From Bacillota bacterium (GTDB lineage: Bacteria > Bacillota > Clostridia > Christensenellales > JAEXRW01), in assembly GCA_023454175.1 (NCBI GenBank), contig JAEXRW010000009.1:62001-126000 (forward strand): a stretch of 64,000 bases of DNA. Reading direction: 5' to 3'. Each line of letters begins with the position of its first letter. Positions within the stretch are counted from its first letter, which is position 1. A program made the translations under genes and the position numbers. The notes under the pieces were generated by a model, which saw only the letters and a list, made by a program, of their open reading frames with translations, made no database searches and was not told the origin of the DNA. Shown here in pieces: positions 17,975 to 25,659 of the stretch.

Positions 17975-18895
17975 ATGATGGATACAAAGAAAGGGCACTC
18001 TGAGGAATATTTCAAGGACTACCGGGATTATTGGTGGAATGCCGATTTCCTGGAACTCATGGCAAAGCGGTGGGAGCTCTCCCGCTGCTCCACCCTGCTG
18101 GACGTGGGCGCCGGTCAATGCCACTGGAGCAGATTGCTGGCGCCGCACCTGAAAAGCCCACGGAAGGTGACGGCCGTGGACCGGGACGAAAAATGGAGCA
18201 AGGGCAGCCCGGAAATCGTTAAATTGTTTAACGCAATTGATACGGAAGTGGAATTCCGTTGCGGGGATGCGTGCGCACTGCCCTTCCCCGACGATACATT
18301 TGATGTGGTCACCTGCCAGACGGTGCTCATCCACATCGCCGACCCGCTGAAGGCGCTCAGCGAAATGAAGCGGGTGATGAAAAAAGGCGGCATCCTCATC
18401 ACGGCGGAGCCGCAGAACCTATCGGGTTGGGTGATGAACGGTAGCACGCTGACGCGCGACGAACCCGTTGAAGCGGCGCTGGACCGCGTCCGCTATGGCC
18501 TCACCTACGAGAGGGGCAAGCGCATGCTGGGCCAGGGGGATAATTCCCTGGGGGACCACATGCCCGGGCTCTTCGCGCGGGCGGGGATGCAGGACATCCG
18601 CGTATACCTCTCGGACAAGGCGAGCCCGCTTTTCCCGCCGTATGAGAGTGAGGAGCAAAAGGCGATACTTCGCACATACCGGGAATGGCAGGCGGAGGGC
18701 AGCGGGTCTTGCGACCGGGAGCAGGCGCTGCAGTACTTCCGGGCATACGGGGAGGATGAAGAAAACCTGGCTTTCTTCGAAAGGGAGTTTGATACGATGC
18801 AGCGGGAAAATGAAGCGCTGATCCAGGCGGCGGATGCAGGGCATTTCTCCATGGGGGGCGCCGTCATCACCTATCTCGTATCGGGGACGAAATAA
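17975..18895 (+). CDS. Class I SAM-dependent methyltransferase
   Basis: GGAGGAG lies just upstream of two adjacent ATGs (17975 and 17978), so the start is one of these rather than the upstream frame. Motif I is LLDVGAGQCHWSRLL near residue 40; the acidic motif is TAVDRDEKW; CGDACALPFPDDTFDVVTCQTVLIHI and LSEMKRVMKKGGILITAEP follow. This is the UbiE/Methyltransf_11 pattern. The C-terminal third is specific and gives no substrate clue. A 14-bp perfect hairpin follows. Substrate unknown. Confidence 0.88.
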   Translation: MMDTKKGHSEEYFKDYRDYWWNADFLELMAKRWELSRCSTLLDVGAGQCHWSRLLAPHLKSPRKVTAVDRDEKWSKGSPEIVKLFNAIDTEVEFRCGDACALPFPDDTFDVVTCQTVLIHIADPLKALSEMKRVMKKGGILITAEPQNLSGWVMNGSTLTRDEPVEAALDRVRYGLTYERGKRMLGQGDNSLGDHMPGLFARAGMQDIRVYLSDKASPLFPPYESEEQKAILRTYREWQAEGSGSCDREQALQYFRAYGEDEENLAFFEREFDTMQRENEALIQAADAGHFSMGGAVITYLVSGTK

Positions 18896-18925
18896 CGGGA
18901 TTCAAACTGCACAGCCATATGCAAT

Positions 18926-18956
18926 GAAAGGGAGCGGCGTTTCGCCGCTCCCTTTC
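18926..18956. terminator. Bidirectional terminator between convergent genes
   Basis: A perfect 14-bp stem (18926-18939 with 18943-18956) with a 3-base loop lies between the methyltransferase (+) and the triple-repeat membrane protein (-). Confidence 0.8.
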
Positions 18957-18972
18957 CAAATTTACGTTCTCT

Positions 18973-19575
18973 TTAGAATCCGATCTTTTCATCGTTCTTC
19001 GGCGCGGAGCCCTGCCCGGCGTCCGGTCCGCAGTTGCAGCCCGTGTTCGGTCCGCAGCCGCAGCCTGGCCCTGCATTGGGCCCGGATGTACCTTCCGGCT
19101 TTTTCTTGAACATGCCCGCGATGATGGCCGTGAGCGGGATGGCGAGGAATACGACCCAGCCGGGATGCCAGAAGTTGAACGTGAAGCCCAGGATGAAAAA
19201 CGCTACGGCGGCCAGGATGGTCACAAAGCCCACGATGGAGCCCGGGATGTCCTTCTTTTTGGAGAAGAGGCCCGCGATGATAGCAGTGATGGGGATGGCC
19301 AGGAATACCAGCCAGCCGGGATGCCACAGCCCGTACAGGAAGCCCAGCACGAAGAAAGCCACCGCGCAGAGCACGGCGACGAGCCCTGTGATGGCGCCCG
19401 GGATATCCTTGTCCTTCGCCGCCAGGCCGCCCACAATGGCGGTGATGGGGATGGCGAGGAAAACGAGCCACGCCCATTGCCACGCGCCTATGGTAAATCC
19501 CAGGATGACGAACGCGGCCACGGCCAGGATGGCTACGATACCGGTGATGGAGCCTACGATGTGTTTTTTGTCCAT
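18973..19575 (-). CDS. Membrane protein with three tandem two-helix repeats and a Cys/Gly-rich tail
   Basis: The start is ATG 19575 with GGGGG 8 bases upstream; the longer frame has no signal. Three repeats of about 48 residues each contain a helix (ITGLVAVLCAVAFFVLGF), a WxPGW/WAW turn, a second helix (LVFLAIPITAIIAGL) and a charged link KKKDIPGSI, giving six membrane helices in about 150 residues. The last 40 residues are hydrophilic with CGCGPNTGCNCGPDAG, a potential metal or disulfide site. The 200-residue protein is monocistronic with a good promoter. I do not recognise a named function. Confidence 0.8.
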   Translation of the reverse strand: MDKKHIVGSITGIVAILAVAAFVILGFTIGAWQWAWLVFLAIPITAIVGGLAAKDKDIPGAITGLVAVLCAVAFFVLGFLYGLWHPGWLVFLAIPITAIIAGLFSKKKDIPGSIVGFVTILAAVAFFILGFTFNFWHPGWVVFLAIPLTAIIAGMFKKKPEGTSGPNAGPGCGCGPNTGCNCGPDAGQGSAPKNDEKIGF

Positions 19576-19620
19576 ATAATGATCCCCCTTATAAAAATGA
19601 TGGCAAATAAATACACGCCA

Positions 19621-19649
19621 ATTATACTCAGTCTTGAGAGAATATTCAA
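19621..19649 (-). promoter_or_regulatory. Sigma-A promoter of the triple-repeat membrane protein
   Basis: On the minus strand TTGAAT (19644-19649), 17 bases, TATAAT (19621-19626), about 45 bases before the start codon. Confidence 0.75.
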
Positions 19650-19855
19650 ATGAAAATTGACCATTACCTGTGATAATGTTGTAACATTCGCGCAGAAAAT
19701 CCGCGCCCATTCTGCTGCAGCGAGATTCTGGCGGGCGACAGGGCATGCGATACCTTATACCGGCCATATCCGCTTGGGAAAGGAGTGTGGAATCTCATGC
19801 CTCCATCCGGGCTACATCCATTGCGGTCTGTCTTCACTTCCCTCTGTCGGGAGTA

Positions 19856-20437
19856 TCAGTCTGATGATAATCCACGTATCAAAAGTGACACGGATTTTTT
19901 GAGGTGTGCATCCAACCCGTGACTTTTGGCGTGAGTGCCGATCCAATCGAGCATTCCCATAAAAAGCACGCTGTTGATCATTTCCAGCTTAAGATCGGGT
20001 TCACGGGCCAGAAGCTTCCCGCCGTCCAGTGATGATGCCAGTACGCCCCGGTAAAGACTGATGAAATCAAAGCCTGCAGGCTGCTCCATGCCCCCCTGCT
20101 GTTTCAGGAGCTCTGAAAGGAAAGTTTTGAAGAGCCCCTGCGATGCATCCACGGCGCTGGCAATGATATCGACGAGTACGTGCAGGTTTTGCTCGGCAGT
20201 ACGCCGTGGATCCATGGCTGTTTGGATATCCAGGCCTGAGAACACCTCCCAGGCCCAGGCAAAAAGGAGATCCTGCTTGGAAGCGAAAAAATTGTAAAAT
20301 GTACCTTTTGCCACGCCTACTGCCGATGTGATCTCTGTGACGGAAGTCTTATCGTATCCCCTGCTTTTAAAGAGCGATACCGAAGCATCATACAGTTTTT
20401 TCCGCACATTCTCACGGTATTCATCATAGATTGACAA
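19856..20437 (-). CDS. TetR/AcrR family transcriptional regulator
   Basis: The protein has 193 residues with an N-terminal TetR HTH: ASVSLFKSRGYDKTSVTEITSAVGVAKGTFYNFFASKQDLL at about residues 17-57. The C-terminal ligand domain is of the TetR_C type with no recognised ligand. It is the second gene of an operon behind an iron-sulfur flavoprotein, 12 bases apart, and is probably autoregulated through the palindrome at 21185-21214. Confidence 0.92.
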   Translation of the reverse strand: MSIYDEYRENVRKKLYDASVSLFKSRGYDKTSVTEITSAVGVAKGTFYNFFASKQDLLFAWAWEVFSGLDIQTAMDPRRTAEQNLHVLVDIIASAVDASQGLFKTFLSELLKQQGGMEQPAGFDFISLYRGVLASSLDGGKLLAREPDLKLEMINSVLFMGMLDWIGTHAKSHGLDAHLKKSVSLLIRGLSSD

Positions 20438-20449
20438 GTTAAGTCCCCC

Positions 20450-21148
20450 TTATGCGATCAGTCCCCGGCTTTTCAGGTCGGTATAGACGGCTTTCATTAT
20501 TCCATTCCTGTGCTGAAGGATATTATGGGTAAAAACATGCTTCAGTACCAGCTTATTCAGCATCCTTCGGGAAAGGCCCTGAAGCGGATAACGCCTCCCC
20601 CCGCGTGCGTCTTCGGCCAGTTTTTGGCCAAGCAGCCAGGCCCTGCGCAGTAGCGCCGGGTCCGAGCAAGTGGCGTCATGGCCCACATTTATAGCGAGCA
20701 TTCCGGAAACGTATCCCCGCCGGAATACACCGCCCGCAACCAGTCCCGCTAGCTGCCGGGCTACCTTGCCGGCACCCATGGCTCCAGCAGTGGAGATGGA
20801 CGCCACGTATTTCCCGCCCAGCGAAGACGTATAGGCATTGTACATGCCGATGCGGTCCAGGAACGCCTTCATGCAAGCCGTAGGCGCCAACCCATAGCTG
20901 GGGGAGCTGATGATGATCCCGTCCGCAGCCAGCAGCTTTTCCCGCAACATCCCAAAATCGTCCCGGAGGGGGCATTTCCCCTGTGACATGCAGGTAAAGC
21001 AGCCTTTACAATACTCTATGCGGAAATCGGGCAGGCAAATCTCCTCAACTTCTGCATTCTTTCCGGCTGCCCCCTGCAATGCCTCTCTCACTAGCACGGC
21101 TGTATTGCCGTTATGCCGGGGACTGCTAATGATTCCGATGATTTTCAT
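20450..21148 (-). CDS. Iron-sulfur flavoprotein / NADPH-dependent FMN reductase family
   Basis: The FMN phosphate loop is ISSPRHNGNT (about residues 7-16). A cysteine motif C47, C50, C53, C59 (YCKGCFTC and KCPLRDD) fits one [4Fe-4S] cluster, and SSPSYGLAPTACMKAFLDR follows. This is the iron-sulfur flavoprotein (Isf) type of flavodoxin-fold electron carrier common in anaerobes, usually linked to oxidative or xenobiotic stress. The last 60 residues are a family-specific extension. GGAGG lies 9 bases before ATG. The promoter is overlaid by a 30-bp palindrome, and the downstream TetR gene is the likely repressor. Confidence 0.88.
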   Translation of the reverse strand: MKIIGIISSPRHNGNTAVLVREALQGAAGKNAEVEEICLPDFRIEYCKGCFTCMSQGKCPLRDDFGMLREKLLAADGIIISSPSYGLAPTACMKAFLDRIGMYNAYTSSLGGKYVASISTAGAMGAGKVARQLAGLVAGGVFRRGYVSGMLAINVGHDATCSDPALLRRAWLLGQKLAEDARGGRRYPLQGLSRRMLNKLVLKHVFTHNILQHRNGIMKAVYTDLKSRGLIA

Positions 21149-21184
21149 GTATATAAACCTCCAATTTTTAGTCGTATGACCTCG

Positions 21185-21214
21185 GTTATATTATGACCAT
21201 GGTCATAATATAAC
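21185..21214. promoter_or_regulatory. Perfect 30-bp palindromic operator, likely TetR binding site
   Basis: Each 15-base arm reads GTTATATTATGACCA, followed directly by its reverse complement, with centre CATG. It overlaps the -10 and transcription start of the flavoprotein-tetR operon, 37 bases before the flavoprotein ATG. The size and the core TGACCATGGTCA are typical of TetR operators, so autorepression is inferred. Confidence 0.85.
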
Positions 21215-21236
21215 CCGGGTACGCATCCCGTGTCAA
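21207..21236 (-). promoter_or_regulatory. Promoter of the flavoprotein-tetR operon
   Basis: On the minus strand TTGACA (21231-21236), 18 bases, TATATT (21207-21212). The predicted transcription start falls at about the centre of the palindrome. Confidence 0.75.
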
Positions 21237-21343
21237 TCTTTTTTTTAGTTTTAAAGGGAGAGGTCCAAACCGGCGGCCCAACACACACGGCCTTGTATTT
21301 CATATACTGTTAGCAGCTTTGCAACAAGGAGAGAGATCGGACT

Positions 21344-21763
21344 ATGATCAGGCGTCCAGGAATGAGGCGCCCGGGAATGACCATGCGTCCCGGAAGGCGT
21401 CCCATGCGGAGGGAAGAAATGAGCGAGATACGCCGGAGGCTTTCGGATCTGCGCCGGAGGCACATGGAGAATACACGGGATTTCGAGCGGCTGGAGCGGC
21501 TGATGCTCATCCTGCTGGCGGGTGGCTATGCGCCCTATGACGATGGCTATGACGATTACGACCAGGGCAGCGGCTTTCCCTATGGAGGCAGCAGGGACCG
21601 CGGGGATAACCATTACATGGGCGGCATGGGCCAGGGGTATGAAACGATTGGCGGTATGGAATACGGGCAGGATGAAGTTCCCGTCATGGCGCAGGGGCAC
21701 AGCGGTTTTTACGGGTTTGACGGCGACCCTTTCGGCCCTCTGGACCAGTCGGAGCTGCATTGA
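21344..21763 (+). CDS. Low-complexity Arg/Gly/Tyr-rich hypothetical protein
   Basis: The first 45 residues of this 139-residue frame are strongly basic and methionine-rich (RRPGMRRPGMTMRPGRRPMRR). A short helical region follows (ERLERLMLILLAGG), then an acidic, Gly/Tyr-rich tail (DDGYDDYDQGSG, HYMGGMGQGYE). AAGGAG lies upstream, though 12-13 bases away. The downstream terminator supports a real transcription unit. The composition suggests a disordered nucleic-acid or spore-coat-like protein; function unknown. Confidence 0.6.
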   Translation: MIRRPGMRRPGMTMRPGRRPMRREEMSEIRRRLSDLRRRHMENTRDFERLERLMLILLAGGYAPYDDGYDDYDQGSGFPYGGSRDRGDNHYMGGMGQGYETIGGMEYGQDEVPVMAQGHSGFYGFDGDPFGPLDQSELH

Positions 21764-21780
21764 CCCAGATGAAATGAATA

Positions 21781-21810
21781 AAGGCTGTACGGTTTCTGTA
21801 CAGCCTTTTC
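21781..21810 (+). terminator. Rho-independent terminator
   Basis: AAGGCTGTAC and GTACAGCCTT form a 10-bp stem with a 6-base loop (21781-21806), followed by TTC. It lies 18 bases after the stop of the low-complexity protein. Confidence 0.85.
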
Positions 21811-22011
21811 AATTAACATTGCACAGCATATCGTACTGAAGCCAGAAGCTCTATTGCCGGGTTAACGGTAATATGCACGCTGCTGTGGGTGATGCACCGG
21901 GCGGGTAGAACGCGCCGCTTTCCGCAGCGGACTTCTCTCTGCCGTATCGCGGATAAGTGATAACACCCTCAAACCTTTTTCAAGATAACCGGCACGTATG
22001 CGCCTACCCCT

Positions 22012-22368
22012 TCAGCCCTGTGCCTGGTAGTATTCCAGCACCTTCATGGCAAACCGGGCGGATACGGTGGCGGGGCCGCCGCCCATCTCGATGCCCACGC
22101 CTACGGTCTCGATGAGCTGGTCAAACGTGGCGCCTGTGTCCAGCGCCTGACGGATATGCCACTCCATGCAGGACTCGCAGCCGATGACCACGGAGATGCC
22201 CAGGGCGACCAGCTCCTTTTGCATCGCGGGCAGCGCTCCGTCTTTGAACGCCTGGTGTTCCAGGTCCAGGAATGCGCGGTACGCACCGGAATGTTTGGAG
22301 TAAAAGGTGTGCGCCTTTTTCCGGTCGGAGATGAGCTTTTCGATCTTTTCGCGGTCTGCAGTGTCCAT
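22012..22368 (-). CDS. Carboxymuconolactone decarboxylase / AhpD-like protein
   Basis: The protein has 118 residues with the AhpD-type redox motif C64-E-S-C67-MEW-H71 and the typical helical ends (MQKELVALGISVVIGC, LIETVGVGIEMGGGPATV). Members of this alpha-helical family act as alkylhydroperoxidases or decarboxylases. Length and motif match the single-domain CMD group. It is monocistronic, upstream of lepB genes on the same strand. Confidence 0.9.
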   Translation of the reverse strand: MDTADREKIEKLISDRKKAHTFYSKHSGAYRAFLDLEHQAFKDGALPAMQKELVALGISVVIGCESCMEWHIRQALDTGATFDQLIETVGVGIEMGGGPATVSARFAMKVLEYYQAQG

Positions 22369-22465
22369 GAAACACCCCTGATAAGTAATGATTATATGGA
22401 GGATGCCTTGGAGCGATCGTACAGCTCATGCACGGCGTCAGCTGGATATATGGAGGAACGGGCTG

Positions 22466-23032
22466 CTATTTTCCGATCGCCTTCCATTGGTCAAAGGGGT
22501 ATACGACGAGATGGGCCACGCCGTAGATGCCTTTCAGGGGGAGGGGGCCGTACACATGGCTGTCCCGGCTGTCGCGCCGGTTGTCCCCCAGCACGAAAAC
22601 GCAGTCATCGGGGATCTGGACGATGTCGAAATTGGGCTGGGGGGGGTCGCTTGGATCCACCCATTCGTCCTTTGGCGCGGCGGTGGCGTAGTGGTTGTCG
22701 CTCTCCTGCCCGTTGATATAGAGCTTGCCGCCTTTGGCCTCTATGGTCTCCCCCGGCAGGCCGATCACGCGCTTGACCAGGAGCTTTTCCTCCTCGGGGA
22801 AGCGGCAGATGACGATATCCCCGCGCTGGGGGGAGGAAAAGGCGTAATCCACCTTGGTGACGAGCATCTCCTGGTCGGTGAAGAGGGTGTTTTGCATGGA
22901 GGGGCCGTCCACGCGCACGAATTCAAATACAAATGCGCGTATGAGGAGCGCAGCCACGACCGCGGCGGCGATGGTGATGGCCCAGGAGAGGATCTCCCGG
23001 CGTTTGCTTTTTGGCTTTTGTGTATCCATCAA
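22466..23032 (-). CDS. lepB: Signal peptidase I
   Basis: An N-terminal membrane anchor covers about residues 15-36. Box B is GPSMQNTL with the nucleophile Ser45, box D is LVKRVIGLPGE with the general base Lys87, and box E is GDNRRDSRDS. The 188-residue length is normal for Gram-positive SipS-type enzymes, and the active site faces outward. It is a tandem paralogue of the next upstream gene. The Pro of the usual SMxPTL box is Asn here, as in that paralogue. Confidence 0.95.
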   Translation of the reverse strand: MMDTQKPKSKRREILSWAITIAAAVVAALLIRAFVFEFVRVDGPSMQNTLFTDQEMLVTKVDYAFSSPQRGDIVICRFPEEEKLLVKRVIGLPGETIEAKGGKLYINGQESDNHYATAAPKDEWVDPSDPPQPNFDIVQIPDDCVFVLGDNRRDSRDSHVYGPLPLKGIYGVAHLVVYPFDQWKAIGK

Positions 23033-23172
23033 AGTAGTTATATCCTGAGTGTCATGTATTTATGACAGTTATGATCGTTCGGGGGAATGTTTTCACCCCG
23101 CCTCCCCTGCCCCATGCTGGATGGACGTACCCGTACCCTGATGTATGCGGCGGTTCTGGTGCTTAAACCTGA

Positions 23173-23736
23173 CTACTTCCCGATCGCTTTCCATTTGTCA
23201 AACGGGAATACGACGAAATGCGCCACGCCGTAGATGTCCTTTTTCGGGAGGGGTCCGTAGTCCCGGCTGTCGCTGCTGTTGCGCCGGTTGTCCCCCATCA
23301 CGAATACGCAGTCGTTGGGGATGGTCACCGGGTCGAAATCCGGCTGCACGGGCTCGTCGAGGTTGGCGTCCACAGGGTCCACCGTGGCGTATTTGTTGTC
23401 GGTCTCCTGCCCGTTGATGTAGAGCTTGCCGTCCTTGGCCTCGATGGTCTCCCCGGGCAGGCCCATGACGCGCTTGACCAGCAGGATGGGCTCGCTGGGA
23501 AATTTGCAGATCACGATGTCCCCGCGCTCGGGCTGGCCAAAGGTATAGTCCAGCTTGGTCACGAGCACCTGCCAGTCTGTGAAGAGGGTATTCTGCATGG
23601 AGGGGCCGTCCACCCGGACGAATTCCAGCACAAAAAAGCGGATGACCAGCGCCACCGCCACCGCTATGAGGATGGTATAGATCCAGGAGAGGAACTCCCG
23701 TTTTTTACCGCGCTTATTCTCCTTTTTGATCTCCAT
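23173..23736 (-). CDS. lepB: Signal peptidase I (paralogue)
   Basis: It has the same architecture as its neighbour: membrane anchor at about 17-38, Ser47 in GPSMQNTL, Lys88 in LVKRVMGLPGE and GDNRRNSSDSRDYG. The ATG at 23736 is inside the end of the DUF951 gene; a GTG 21 codons upstream is an alternative but adds residues without conservation. The two peptidases are very similar throughout and must come from duplication. Such pairs usually share pre-protein substrates. Confidence 0.93.
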   Translation of the reverse strand: MEIKKENKRGKKREFLSWIYTILIAVAVALVIRFFVLEFVRVDGPSMQNTLFTDWQVLVTKLDYTFGQPERGDIVICKFPSEPILLVKRVMGLPGETIEAKDGKLYINGQETDNKYATVDPVDANLDEPVQPDFDPVTIPNDCVFVMGDNRRNSSDSRDYGPLPKKDIYGVAHFVVFPFDKWKAIGK

Positions 23737-23917
23737 CCGATATAATGGCTCTGGTTCTTCGGTATAGTTCTTCCCGCTCAAGAATGACCATCCTTCCACA
23801 GCCCAGGCAGCGGAGCTTCACGTCGGCGCCCAGGCGCATGACCTTCCATTCAAAACTGCCGCAGGGGTGCTGTTTTTTTAACCGGACCACATCGCCCAGC
23901 GCATACCTGTCCGCCAT
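23714..23917 (-). CDS. DUF951 family small protein
   Basis: ATG 23917 has GGAGG 5 bases upstream, giving 67 residues: RYALGDVVRLKKQHPCGSFEW then LRCLGCGRMV. This pattern, with its CxxC-like pair, is the DUF951 family, normally encoded near parB and other origin genes in Firmicutes. The 3' end overlaps the start of lepB by 23 bases. Cys residues at PCGS and CLGC could bind metal. Function unknown. Confidence 0.9.
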   Translation of the reverse strand: MADRYALGDVVRLKKQHPCGSFEWKVMRLGADVKLRCLGCGRMVILEREELYRRTRAIISDGDQKGE

Positions 23918-23974
23918 AATTACCTCCAAGGACCCGCCGGGGGATGTCATATCAGCTATAGGCAAAGTGCCAAC

Positions 23975-24017
23975 GGCACCATAGTCCTAATGGCACCATA
24001 GTGCCAATGCACTATGG
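23975..24017. repeat. Direct and inverted short repeats upstream of the DUF951-lepB operon
   Basis: GGCACCATAGT occurs twice, at 23975 and 23992. The second copy starts a perfect inverted repeat: CCATAGTGC (23996-24004), CAAT, GCACTATGG (24009-24017). The array sits about 60-100 bases upstream of the DUF951 start and could be an operator or transcript hairpin. Confidence 0.6.
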
Positions 24018-24593
24018 ATATATGCCACATACTGCACATTATACATAAGCGTCCAATGATTTACAAGCAGACACGGGAGGCATGCCATCCCGTACGGGTT
24101 TGTGGCCATGGCTCAGGTCAAAAGTAGATGTACCCTATAGTCTGTGCAAAGCAACACTTTTGGGCATTGCTTGTGCAGGGCTGCGTAAATAATGCGCTCC
24201 GTACGTTGTTGCTTATATAAACGCTCTGCCAAGGACGTGTTGCGCGCTGGGGTCGTCAAAAAGGACTGCAAGGATTGTATCCGTAATCGGGCAGTATGTG
24301 CGGCAGGGAGGCGTTTTTCATCTGCCATACTTGGGGATATTTTGAGTAATAACAATTCTATTATGTTACCGTACTGTGTGAGTAAGGGCAAGGAGAGGGT
24401 GCCAACCCTCTCCTAAAACATCCCCCTCCCAAGCTCTTCTTTATTCTACCTGATTGCTTGATTATGGGAGGGGGTAGGGGTGGGTGTTGTTATCTTCCTT
24501 TCTTTTATCATTCACAGTGACTCTTGGATTCCTGCTCATACTATTAACCCCGCCCCAGTTCACCGGGGTTTCTATCTGTAGGTTTTCAGCAAC
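24018..24593. other. Non-coding interval with several hairpins
   Basis: I see no credible gene here. It holds a perfect 10-bp stem (24391-24400 with 24405-24414), a distant inverted repeat CCCCCTCCCA/TGGGAGGGGG (about 24422 and 24467), and an AACCCC/GGGGTT hairpin near 24546-24570. None has a T-run that makes a clear terminator on the plus strand. Confidence 0.5.
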
Positions 24594-24621
24594 AAAAAGA
24601 CGGCCCTTTGCCGGCCGTCTT
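24594..24621 (-). terminator. Rho-independent terminator of the alpha/beta hydrolase
   Basis: AAGACGGCC/GGCCGTCTT stem (24597-24605 with 24613-24621), with a T-run on the minus strand, 18 bases past the stop codon. Confidence 0.85.
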
Positions 24622-24638
24622 GTGTTATATCCTATTCC

Positions 24639-25484
24639 CTATTTGGACTGGAAAAATTCGAGCACGGTGTAGTTGAAGCGGTCGGGCTTCTCTTCGTGGA
24701 GGAGGTGTCCGCAGTTACGTACCTCGACCAGCGCACTGTTGGTCAGGCCCGCGTGGAAGAGGTTGGCCATCTCGATGGGGCGCCAGCTGTCGTCCACGCC
24801 CCACATGATGAGCACAGCGTGCTCTACCTCGCGCAGCACATCCATCACGGCGTCCATGTTCAGGTTGGCCACCGAGCGCAGGATGGACTCGCGGGAGGTG
24901 TTGTCGCTGATGGGGGTGAAATATTCCTTCACGTCCTCGTCCTTGATCTGCGTGCGGTCGAAATAGCACGACTCGAGGAGGGAGCGGACGGTCTTTTCAT
25001 TGAGCATCATGGCGCTCATGCGGCTCATCATCCGCCCGCCCAGCATGCGTATGGGCTGGGGGCAGGAGGCCGTGAGCCCGCCGGGGGTGATGATGACGGC
25101 GCGGCGTACGCGCTTGGGGTTGGCATACATGAAATAGAGTGCGTACAAGGCGCCCGAGCCGTGGGCCACGATGTGCGCGGATTTGATCTCCAGGGCGTTC
25201 ATGAAGCCTTCGATGAACTGGCTCTGCTCCTCGATGGTGTAGGCGATATCGGGACGGCCCGAATAGCCGAAGCCGGGCAGGTCCAGCGCGATCACGCGAT
25301 AGGACTTGGCGAGCTCGCTGATGTTTTTGCGCCAGGTATACAGGGACTGGCCGATGCCGTGGATGAGGAGGACCACGTCGCCCTCGCCGGCTTCGAGATA
25401 GTGTATGCTGATGTCGCCTATATCCACATAGCTGCCGATGTGGTCGCTGTTGATAAATTTGCTGCGGTTTTCGTTATAATCCAA
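24639..25484 (-). CDS. Alpha/beta hydrolase
   Basis: The protein has 281 residues with the alpha/beta hydrolase order: oxyanion-type HGIG (about 42-45), strand-turn-helix HGSGA with nucleophile Ser110, acid Asp in GVDD (about 231-232), and His260 in NCGH. There is a lid of about 70 residues between them. It could be an esterase, epoxide or lactone hydrolase; sequence alone does not decide. No signal peptide is present, so it is cytoplasmic. It is monocistronic. Confidence 0.9.
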   Translation of the reverse strand: MDYNENRSKFINSDHIGSYVDIGDISIHYLEAGEGDVVLLIHGIGQSLYTWRKNISELAKSYRVIALDLPGFGYSGRPDIAYTIEEQSQFIEGFMNALEIKSAHIVAHGSGALYALYFMYANPKRVRRAVIITPGGLTASCPQPIRMLGGRMMSRMSAMMLNEKTVRSLLESCYFDRTQIKDEDVKEYFTPISDNTSRESILRSVANLNMDAVMDVLREVEHAVLIMWGVDDSWRPIEMANLFHAGLTNSALVEVRNCGHLLHEEKPDRFNYTVLEFFQSK

Positions 25485-25659
25485 AGCGGTTACCCCCTGT
25501 CACAAACAACGCGCCTGTCGCGCGAAATAGGAATGAATCAAATCGGTAAAGAAATTTTAACTAATATATTTTACTACTTTCAGGCGCCGTTTTCAAGCCT
25601 TGGCCGCCGCAGCGATGAAAACTGTGCCGGAGATACCGGTAAAGGCTGTAATCGTGCTT

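Noticed and set aside
24113..24391. 92-residue frame in the hairpin-rich interval
   Set aside because: No RBS, no recognisable sequence, and a comparable frame exists on the opposite strand; likely chance.
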